DNA from: Planctomycetota bacterium
Lineage (GTDB): Bacteria > Planctomycetota > Phycisphaerae > Sedimentisphaerales > Anaerobacaceae
Direction of reading: 5' to 3'
NCBI GenBank assembly: GCA_023135255.1
Contig: JAGLTN010000080.1
Coordinates: 1 to 9,307, forward strand
DNA: 9,307 bases
The position numbers were made by a program, and so were the translations under genes. Positions 1 through 6,219 of the stretch are shown piece by piece (the first letter of the stretch is position 1; each line of letters opens with the position of its first letter). Under the pieces are notes generated by a model. The model made no database searches. It saw only the letters and a list, made by a program, of their open reading frames with translations, and had not been told where the DNA came from.

Positions 1-33
1 TACCCGCGGATAAACGGGGAAACTCAACTGTGA
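1..33 (+). CDS. 3' end of an upstream gene (partial), unidentified
   Basis: Frame 1 is open from the left edge and reads YPRINGETQL followed by TGA at 31-33. Only ten residues are visible, so no family can be assigned. It is inferred to be real because its stop codon overlaps the GTG start of the following ABC ATPase by four bases (GTGA, 30-33), a typical translational-coupling arrangement within an operon. An open frame this short could also arise by chance; the overlap geometry is the main support. Confidence 0.5.
   Translation, partial: YPRINGETQL
16..20 (+). promoter_or_regulatory. Ribosome binding site supporting the GTG start at 30
   Basis: GGGGA lies nine bases before GTG at 30-32. 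The in-frame ATG codons at 39 and 45 have no purine-rich site at a suitable distance. Together with the GTGA overlap with the upstream stop, this favours GTG30 as the start of the ABC ATPase. Confidence 0.5.
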
Positions 34-815
34 GTAGTATGAATATGCAAACTGTAATTGAAGTTAAAAATATCGAAAAAGTTTTCAAGCTGAATAAGCC
101 TTTAGCAAAGCAGTTTTTTGCACCGTTTTCGCATTGGGAAAAATTCTACGCACTTAAAAATATTTCTTTCTCAATCGAAGCAGGGCAGATACTCGCATTA
201 GTTGGTGCTAACGGATCGGGCAAAACGACCCTGATACGTATCATTGCTGATTTACTGCTTGCCGATCAGGGAACTGTAAACATCGCCGGTCAAAATATTA
301 AAAGCAATGGCTGTCGAATTAGAAAAAAAATAGGCTATATATCGAGTGATGAAAGAAGTTTTTTCTGGAGATTAACCGGCAAAGAAAACCTCAAGTTTTT
401 TGGTTGTCTTTATGGTTTGCCTCGGCGGCTGCTTGAAAGACGTATTGATTGTTGTTTAGCAGAATTCGATTTTGAAAAAGAATCCCGCAAATTATTTCGT
501 GATTATTCCGCTGGTATGAGAAAAAAACTTACCGTTATTCGCGCACTGCTTCATAGTCCCCAGATATTACTGCTCGATGAGGTTACTAACAGCCTTGATC
601 TGGAATCGGCAGCAATGATTAAAGATATTATAAAGAAATACGTTTCCGCTGCGCCCAGCCGGGCTGCGATCTGGAGCACGCACCGCTTTGAAGAACTAAA
701 CCAGCTTTGTGAGAAGGTCTTAATGGTAGAACAAGGTCGAGTTGTTTTCCTCGGCAACGTAAGCCAATTTTCGTATTACCTGAAAAAACAAAAACAATTA
801 TCCCGAGCAATGTAA
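30..815 (+). CDS. ABC-2 type transporter, ATP-binding protein
   Basis: Cytoplasmic ATPase subunit of an ABC-2 exporter, 261 residues, a normal length for one nucleotide-binding domain. Visible motifs in order: Walker A GANGSGKT (59-66), a Q-loop region GYISSDERSFFWRLTG (about 102-117) with no Gln at the usual place, signature YSAGM (159-163, replacing LSGGQ), Walker B ILLLDE (179-184) followed by VTNSLD where PT.LD is usual, and the H-loop STH (H218). Residues about 20-45 form an insertion before ALKNISFSI, as in polysaccharide-type and related ABC-2 ATPases. The GTG start overlaps the upstream stop (GTGA). The permease follows after 34 nt and is the obvious partner. The substrate cannot be read from the sequence. 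Drug, lipid and glycan exporters share this architecture; the downstream envelope-type genes make an envelope component the likelier cargo (inference). Confidence 0.93.
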   Translation: MSSMNMQTVIEVKNIEKVFKLNKPLAKQFFAPFSHWEKFYALKNISFSIEAGQILALVGANGSGKTTLIRIIADLLLADQGTVNIAGQNIKSNGCRIRKKIGYISSDERSFFWRLTGKENLKFFGCLYGLPRRLLERRIDCCLAEFDFEKESRKLFRDYSAGMRKKLTVIRALLHSPQILLLDEVTNSLDLESAAMIKDIIKKYVSAAPSRAAIWSTHRFEELNQLCEKVLMVEQGRVVFLGNVSQFSYYLKKQKQLSRAM

Positions 816-849
816 ATGTTAAGGACGTGTAAATTTAAAGCAGCTTAAT

Positions 850-1695
850 ATGAGTCGACGACATTCTATCCAAAACATTTTTATAACAGCATTGCGAAAT
901 GCCTTAACCTTCGTTAAAAAGGATATGAAAATAGCTCTGAGCTATAAATTCCAGTTCATATTCCAGTTTGCTCAAATATTCTTCTCCGTCGCAATGATTT
1001 TTTTCATCGGCAAAATGCTTGAGGGTGCTCCTAACAAGCACCTCAAAGTCTATGGTGGTGATTTTTTTTCTTTCGCCCTGATAGGTCTTGCTGTCAACAG
1101 CTACCTCCGTGCAGGTTTGGTTACTATCACAAATGACATCAGGCAGATGATGAATCAGGGAACCCTCGAAGCTGTCTGCGCAGCACCGGTAAAATATATG
1201 TCCCTGATGATATATTCGTCACTATGGCAGTTTCTTTTTGAAACAATCCGTGTCAGTGCGTATTTCGCACTTGGATTTTCTCTTTTCAATATGAAACTGC
1301 AAAATCCCAACATCCCAGCGGCAATATTAACAATGCTGCTTACTGCGGTGGTATTTCTGCTGCTCGGCACGATATCGTGCAGTATTCTGATCGTTATAAA
1401 ACGAGGCGATCCAATAAACTGGATTTTTTCGAGCCTGGGCGCATTGCTCGCAGGTACTATGTTTCCTGTCTCGGTTTTGCCCGGGTGGCTTGGCAGGCTC
1501 GCAATGTTCATGCCGTTGACCCATGGCCTTGAGGCAATGAGAAAAACCCTGCTCATGTCAGCATCGGTTTCTGACATAGCAAATAACCTGATAGCTCTTG
1601 GCGGATTTGTAATATTTTTGCTGCCGCTGAGTTTTTATATCAACAAAATATCCATGACTGCCGCTAAGAAATGTGGAGCGTTTGTTACCCATTGA
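850..1695 (+). CDS. ABC-2 type transporter, permease protein
   Basis: Inner-membrane subunit partnering the preceding ATPase, 281 residues, about the usual ABC-2 permease length. Hydrophobic segments are near residues 35-55, 72-92, 118-146, 158-183, 190-208 and 247-265, giving the six-helix ABC-2 topology with a cytoplasmic N-terminus. Family signposts are GTLEAV (104-109) in the first cytoplasmic loop, KRGDPINW (184-191), the G.MFPVSVLPGWL stretch (202-214) before the last external loop, and PLTHGLEAMR (222-231). The next in-frame stop upstream is TAA at 820-822 and no start codon lies between it and ATG850, so this start is well fixed although its Shine-Dalgarno is weak (AAAG at 837-840). 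The resemblance is to the exporter group whose ATPase has a DERSF-type Q-loop. The cargo is unknown. The next gene follows after 12 nt. Confidence 0.92.
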   Translation: MSRRHSIQNIFITALRNALTFVKKDMKIALSYKFQFIFQFAQIFFSVAMIFFIGKMLEGAPNKHLKVYGGDFFSFALIGLAVNSYLRAGLVTITNDIRQMMNQGTLEAVCAAPVKYMSLMIYSSLWQFLFETIRVSAYFALGFSLFNMKLQNPNIPAAILTMLLTAVVFLLLGTISCSILIVIKRGDPINWIFSSLGALLAGTMFPVSVLPGWLGRLAMFMPLTHGLEAMRKTLLMSASVSDIANNLIALGGFVIFLLPLSFYINKISMTAAKKCGAFVTH

Positions 1696-1707
1696 AAGGT
1701 TACGAAA

Positions 1708-2304
1708 ATGAAAAATACTTTTAAGTTTTTAATCTTGGTTTTACTGATCTCTGTATCGCACAATGCCCGGGCAGCTGTGAAAAAGCTCCCCCCCATAAAA
1801 ACCCTGATAGCTGAACCAATTGCCTTTGAAAATGTTAATTTATGGGTGATCGTTGACAAGCAAGGCCCAATAACAAACAGATCTTGCCAGATGCAAAACA
1901 ACTGCTTGAGTTCTGTTGAGCTTAAAAGCTATATCGAACACACGAAAAAAGATAAATGTCCGTCATCGGAGGCTCTTGAGCTTGCTATATACTGTCAGCT
2001 TTACCATCAAAACGATATACCACTGACTATAACGGATAACTGGCAATGGGAATGCGACAACGTACTGTCCCAGTTCGATTCGGTAGCTTATGATCTGCCA
2101 GCCGGGGGTGGCAGCTGGCAAACCTGCACCGAAGCAGTTAAAACAATAACTTCCGCAAGCAGTCAAATCGAATGGATCGACATTCTTGATAATGAAGATT
2201 TTACCAGAAACGATAATGCCGAATCGCAAAGAAGTGACATTGAAATAAGAACATTTTCAGAAATGAGGACGAGAGATGGTTATCCACAAGAAAGAAAACT
2301 TTAA
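1708..2304 (+). CDS. Secreted six-cysteine protein, unknown function
   Basis: I do not recognise a family. The 198-residue product starts with a clear Sec signal peptide: MKNTFK, a hydrophobic core to about residue 17, and a likely signal peptidase I site after NARA (about residue 22). The mature part has six cysteines (60, 66, 84, 96, 116, 140) and none in the signal, an even number consistent with three disulfide bonds in an oxidising periplasm. Trp and acidic residues are frequent, and a PAGGG turn lies at 131-135. The C-terminal 30 or so residues are charged and probably disordered. The start has AAAGG (1695-1699) eight bases upstream. Its end overlaps the next gene by 29 bases, so the two are probably co-translated. 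Its place behind an ABC-2 exporter and ahead of two secreted TPR proteins suggests an envelope role (inference). Confidence 0.75.
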   Translation: MKNTFKFLILVLLISVSHNARAAVKKLPPIKTLIAEPIAFENVNLWVIVDKQGPITNRSCQMQNNCLSSVELKSYIEHTKKDKCPSSEALELAIYCQLYHQNDIPLTITDNWQWECDNVLSQFDSVAYDLPAGGGSWQTCTEAVKTITSASSQIEWIDILDNEDFTRNDNAESQRSDIEIRTFSEMRTRDGYPQERKL

Positions 2305-3520
2305 ATTATTAAGCTGTCTGGTTGTAATTATATTTGCCGCAACGGCTTCGAATCTGACTGCAAGTGAGCTGTCCGCCCGAAAAGCAATGCAAAAAACTTA
2401 CCAGGTCAAGGATTCAATATCCAGGGATCAGGCAAAGGAATTAGTCGGCCTTGTCAGAAAAGAATCCGCTAACATTCGCAACAATTACCTGCTTTCAAGA
2501 ATAAATTATCGCACAGGCCTGCTCTATTACAAAGCTTCCATGCTTGACGAGTCAGCCGAAATGTTCCTGAAAACCGCGAATAATGATAAATTTACCCCAG
2601 TGATTTGCGCTGCTTCTTACAACATGGCGGCAATGATCTTCAAACAGCAAGGCCGATATGGCGATGCGATAAAACAGTTTGAAAAAATTGCCTCATTGAC
2701 CATTGACGATTATAAGCTGAACGATAAAAACACTCCCGCAATACTAAAGCTCGGCTGTCTGGCATTGTTTAACATTGCTAATATTCATCAAAGTCAGGGT
2801 GATATCGATCTAGCCATTGTTGCTTATGGTCGACTGCTTGGCATTTTGTCTTACAGCCGTGAAGAACGTTTCAGAAAATATGTCCCCATCGCAAAAGACA
2901 GATTAGCCCAGCTGTATTTACAAAAAAAACAGCCTCACAAATATATTGCAGTTTGTCAGGGCTTGCTTGTTGACTATCCAAATTATTATCGTTGGCCTTT
3001 AATAAACTTCGAAATAAAGTGCATAAAATGCATTCAGCAAATCGCAGGCACTGATCAACTGCCCCAAACAAGCTATGCTGCACCGGCTGTACTAACCAGG
3101 TTATTCAAGAACACCCCGGAAAAAGAAACACTCGCTGATCATATAACTAAATTTGAGTTTGATATCTCACAAGAGCCTGGAAATTATGCTCAGCTTTTAA
3201 TAAATTACTATTGCTCCTGGTTGTTCGATTCTGTGGGCAAAAAACAACTGGCCCTCAAGTCACTTCAGGCTATCAATAAAAATATTCCCAACAAAACCAG
3301 CTATGACAATCTTGACACCATCTTTACTGCCATCCGGCAATACGCAAAAATATTCCAGGCTGTCATCCTTACAGAGTCAAACCATTACAGCCAGGCACAA
3401 GATATTTTAGCGCTGGTCAAACAGGTCGAAAATCAGCCTCACATATCGAAACTGATTTATTCCGTCAACAAAAACATAGAAATCCTAAAAAGGGAGGTGA
3501 TAAAAAATGTCAATAAATAA
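2276..3520 (+). CDS. Secreted TPR-repeat protein
   Basis: A 414-residue protein with an N-terminal signal sequence (hydrophobic core about residues 10-24, probable cleavage near 30 after NLTAS or close by), so periplasmic or envelope-bound. Cys14 sits inside the hydrophobic core and is not in a lipobox. TPR-like helical pairs are visible at about 75-100 (GLLYYKASMLDESAEMF), 112-141 (YNMAAMIFKQQGRYGDAIKQF), 160-190 (ALFNIANIHQSQGDIDLAI) and 205-235, ending with VDYPNYY. The remaining C-terminal half is helical with less regular repeats (about 300-385). Such repeats act as protein-binding scaffolds; the partner is unknown, and the neighbouring secreted proteins are candidates. GAGG (2265-2268) lies seven bases before ATG2276. 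The 29-base overlap with the previous gene is accepted because the next internal Met (38) would lose the signal peptide. Confidence 0.8.
   Translation: MVIHKKENFKLLSCLVVIIFAATASNLTASELSARKAMQKTYQVKDSISRDQAKELVGLVRKESANIRNNYLLSRINYRTGLLYYKASMLDESAEMFLKTANNDKFTPVICAASYNMAAMIFKQQGRYGDAIKQFEKIASLTIDDYKLNDKNTPAILKLGCLALFNIANIHQSQGDIDLAIVAYGRLLGILSYSREERFRKYVPIAKDRLAQLYLQKKQPHKYIAVCQGLLVDYPNYYRWPLINFEIKCIKCIQQIAGTDQLPQTSYAAPAVLTRLFKNTPEKETLADHITKFEFDISQEPGNYAQLLINYYCSWLFDSVGKKQLALKSLQAINKNIPNKTSYDNLDTIFTAIRQYAKIFQAVILTESNHYSQAQDILALVKQVENQPHISKLIYSVNKNIEILKREVIKNVNK
3493..3501 (+). promoter_or_regulatory. Extended Shine-Dalgarno for the second TPR gene
   Basis: GGAGGTGAT matches nine consecutive bases complementary to the conserved 3' end of bacterial 16S rRNA and lies five bases before ATG3507. 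It is embedded in the last codons of the preceding gene, which runs on to 3520. It fixes the start and would allow strong independent initiation as well as coupling. Confidence 0.8.
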
Positions 3521-4871
3521 AATCAGGTCGATTTTGCCGATAGTACCTATAGTTTTATGTTTTTGCAGCCTATGTTTTAGTGAACCTCCGAATATATCAT
3601 CAGCTGACGATATCGACTTGTTCATAAAAGTACTGGATCAAACCCCGCATAATTCTGAACAAATATTTGAGTTCGGCAATCGTAACTTTACGTACTTGAG
3701 CAAAAAATATTCTTTGTCGCCGGGCTTTATAAACCTAAAATCCAGATTGCAGTCAGCCTCTTTTCTTGCAAGCAAAATGCAGTCTCAGCTGGGCAAGTCT
3801 ATGAATAAACGCCTTCTCGAAGTTATTGATGACCAAAAGCAGAAAAAAACAAACTCGCTGGTCGTAGCACCTGCAAAGTCTTTTTATGATTCATCGATAA
3901 ACCTTTTTTCCAAGCCGATAAATATAGACGACTTGGGGGAAAATGAAAAAACATTCCTGAGACGGTATTACAATCTGATACTCAGAAAACACATAGAAAA
4001 CATAAGCTTTGCAGGATTAGGCTACGCCTTCGCAGAGCCAAGCTTCAAAGGCACCTATAATTACGTTCTCGTTTTGCCCTTATTGCACACCCCAAACAGC
4101 AAAGCTATAAATCTCGAAGTGTTACCTTTGTCAATGAAAACCCCCCAATTGCTTAACCAGCTTGCGGATTCCGCATTGCTTCATTTTGGTCGTATTATCG
4201 CCGCCATGTCCCTTGCCCGAAATGCTGCCGCTATAAGCAACAGAGCTTTCAACGAGATCGATTATTATATCGAATCAGCCCATAACTGTCCACCTGACAA
4301 AGCCAACATCGCGGTCGATTGCCTCAATCTCGCGATAAAAGCTGCCTCTGCATCGGAGCCTGACAGGGTCGTGGAACTGAACATTCAGATAATAGATACC
4401 TGGCAAAAATCGAAGAACCATGCTCTTGCTGCAGGCCATGCCAGAGATACTTATGAGAAATTCCCCGACCATCCCAAAACCGCGTATATCATTTGGCTTT
4501 ATTATTATTCGCTGTCCCTTGCCCGTCAGTCCGATGTTATCCTCGCTGATATTGATAATCATATTGATAACCCCATCTGCTCACAATACCGCGCAAAACT
4601 GATGTATACCAAGTGGTGGGCGATGCGCCTTGCCCGCAATGATTCACCTGGGTTGCAGGCTCTGGAATATCAACTGCTGAAAGATTATTCCGATAGCAGT
4701 ATCATCACTCCGGTTATGCTCTCCCGCGCCACGGACATGATAGCTCAGCAAAATTACAACCAGGCTTATGTTCTTTTGAATGAACTTATGGAAAATTTCC
4801 CAGACACAAAATCAGCAGATCAGGCAAAGAAGATATTGGAAAGATTAAAAGCAAAAAGGGAGATCAACTAA
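3507..4871 (+). CDS. Secreted protein with C-terminal TPR-like repeats
   Basis: A 454-residue protein with a signal peptide (hydrophobic core about 8-22, likely cleavage after CFS at 25, before EPP). Residues about 30-220 contain no repeat that I recognise; they include a basic stretch around 100-115 and a possible beta-rich part (FAGLGYAFAEPSF, NYVLVLPLL) near 168-192. From about 225 the protein becomes regular helical hairpins of TPR or Sel1-like character, including segments around 265-300, 304-340, 360-395 and 405-447. Two hairpins end with YEKFPDHPKTA and MENFPDTKSADQA, a spacing common in TPR proteins such as BamD/YbgF relatives. It is probably periplasmic and probably works with the preceding TPR protein, overlapping it by 14 bases. 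No enzyme motif is seen. The following gene starts directly after its TAA stop. Confidence 0.77.
   Translation: MSINKIRSILPIVPIVLCFCSLCFSEPPNISSADDIDLFIKVLDQTPHNSEQIFEFGNRNFTYLSKKYSLSPGFINLKSRLQSASFLASKMQSQLGKSMNKRLLEVIDDQKQKKTNSLVVAPAKSFYDSSINLFSKPINIDDLGENEKTFLRRYYNLILRKHIENISFAGLGYAFAEPSFKGTYNYVLVLPLLHTPNSKAINLEVLPLSMKTPQLLNQLADSALLHFGRIIAAMSLARNAAAISNRAFNEIDYYIESAHNCPPDKANIAVDCLNLAIKAASASEPDRVVELNIQIIDTWQKSKNHALAAGHARDTYEKFPDHPKTAYIIWLYYYSLSLARQSDVILADIDNHIDNPICSQYRAKLMYTKWWAMRLARNDSPGLQALEYQLLKDYSDSSIITPVMLSRATDMIAQQNYNQAYVLLNELMENFPDTKSADQAKKILERLKAKREIN
4858..4862 (+). promoter_or_regulatory. Ribosome binding site supporting the TTG start at 4872
   Basis: GGGAG (within AAGGGAG, 4856-4862) lies nine bases before TTG4872. 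The first in-frame ATG, at 4935, would remove most of the hydrophobic N-terminus and has no such site, so the TTG is the preferred start. Confidence 0.65.
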
Positions 4872-6218
4872 TTGCTTTCATGTGAAATAAAAAAAATCAG
4901 CCTGGCGATAATCGCTTTGTTCATATCAGCTACGATGGCTTCATATATCCCCGGCGAATTTCAAAGCTATTTCGAATCGGGACAAAAAAACAAAAAAAAT
5001 GTTATCCTGATAAGTATCAGCACACTTCGTTATGACCATTGTTCAATTAGCGGCTACCATAGAAACACAACAGAAGTCTTCGATAAATTCGCATCTGAAA
5101 ACATATACTTTACAAATACCTTCGCAACTTCAAGCTGGTCAATGCCAGCTACAGGTTCAGTTTTCACATCTAAATATCCATCGCAGCATGGAGCAAAACA
5201 CATCTCTGCAAAACTTAAAAAAGATAATTACACACTTGCTGAGGTGCTCGCGGACAACCAGTACTGTTGTGCGGGCTTTTGCTGCAATCGCCGGCTAACC
5301 GCTGATGCGGGCTTCTCTCAGGGCTTTGACCTCTACGACGACTACACCGCCGAGATCATGCTTGAGAGCTTTTCTGACAGCAATGAGCCTTTCGATATTT
5401 CTTACTATCGCACAAATGATTTGATAAACAAAGCTGTCATTCGCTGGTTGAATAACAATTCTAAGAATCGGTTTTTTCTTTTTGTACATTATTTCGATAA
5501 CCACATTCCGTATCTTCCTCAGAGGCCTTACGATAAGCTTTACACTGATGGTTATAAATCGGATATTGATTTTACCCGCGTTCATCGTGAGCCGCTTTAC
5601 AGCAATCGCCCAACTGACAAAGACCTCGATTACCTTATCGCTTTATATGATGGTCAGGTTAAACAGACAGACGATGACCTGGGCCAGTTGCTAAAATATC
5701 TCACAGATGCAAACCTTGCAGAAAACTCTGTTATTATCGTGATGGGCGACCACGGAGAGCAGTTTTACGACCATGGCCGATCAAGCCACCATGATATATA
5801 CGATGAACTGACTCACATTCCCCTGGCAATGTCACTTCCCGCCGGCAAAAGCAAAAAAATCGATACGCTCATAAGCACTATAGATATAATGCCCACCATT
5901 TTCGACCTGCTGGAAATACAAATCTCAACCAAACTTCAAGGCCAAAGCCTGTTGCCGGTGATATCGGGCCAAACCGAAACCCTCCATGACTTCATCTTCA
6001 TCGAATACACAGGCCAAGCCATAAAAGACAAATACGCATTCAGAACCGACCGAATAAAATATATCTTCACTGAGGGTCAGCAATATATATACGACCTCGT
6101 AAATGACCCCGCTGAACAGATTAAAATATTGGCGGAAAATTTTGATGATGAAACTAAAAAACAACAACAAATCTTCAAAAAACACCTCCTCGACAATGGT
6201 TATTTCAACGGCGAATGA
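4872..6218 (+). CDS. Sulfatase / alkaline phosphatase superfamily protein with non-canonical active site
   Basis: A 448-residue member of the sulfatase fold family (PF00884-type), membrane-anchored or secreted through a hydrophobic segment at about 8-24. Family landmarks: NVILISISTLRYDH (43-56), SSWSMPATGS (87-96) at the nucleophile site, KYPSQHG (101-107), GFSQGFDLYDD (147-157), HYFDNHIPY (206-214), MGDHGE (291-296, metal ligands Asp293 and His294) and DELTHIPL (311-318), with a C-terminal YDLVNDPAEQ (407-416) typical of the family. Differences: Ser50 stands where an Asp metal ligand is usual (I-D-T-L-R), and the Cys/Ser-x-Pro-x-Arg formylglycine motif reads S-M-P-A-T, without Arg. Classical formylglycine-dependent sulfatase activity is therefore doubtful; a phosphotransferase or phosphodiesterase, or an inactive binding protein, is possible. 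TTG start supported by GGGAG; it begins directly after the preceding stop. Confidence 0.85.
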   Translation: MLSCEIKKISLAIIALFISATMASYIPGEFQSYFESGQKNKKNVILISISTLRYDHCSISGYHRNTTEVFDKFASENIYFTNTFATSSWSMPATGSVFTSKYPSQHGAKHISAKLKKDNYTLAEVLADNQYCCAGFCCNRRLTADAGFSQGFDLYDDYTAEIMLESFSDSNEPFDISYYRTNDLINKAVIRWLNNNSKNRFFLFVHYFDNHIPYLPQRPYDKLYTDGYKSDIDFTRVHREPLYSNRPTDKDLDYLIALYDGQVKQTDDDLGQLLKYLTDANLAENSVIIVMGDHGEQFYDHGRSSHHDIYDELTHIPLAMSLPAGKSKKIDTLISTIDIMPTIFDLLEIQISTKLQGQSLLPVISGQTETLHDFIFIEYTGQAIKDKYAFRTDRIKYIFTEGQQYIYDLVNDPAEQIKILAENFDDETKKQQQIFKKHLLDNGYFNGE

Positions 6219-6219
6219 T

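Noticed and set aside
816..849. Possible internal promoter between the ATPase and permease genes
   Set aside because: The 34-base gap has no recognisable -35/-10 pair and the genes encode obligate partners, so read-through is the simpler view.
1155..1577. 140-codon minus-strand open frame
   Set aside because: It lies wholly antisense to the permease gene, which has clear ABC-2 motifs; its translation shows no domain and it has no plausible context.
6183..6190. ACCTCCT, resembling the 16S anti-Shine-Dalgarno sequence, just before the GNAT start
   Set aside because: On the plus-strand mRNA it cannot pair with the ribosome's anti-SD, and it simply encodes part of the sulfatase-like protein; no nearby partner for a switch was found.
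6103..6219. Longer N-terminus for the GNAT protein (ATG6103 or ATG6196)
   Set aside because: It would overlap the conserved end of the sulfatase-like gene; the extra residues are Lys/Asn-rich with no domain, and ATG6220 follows the stop by one base.
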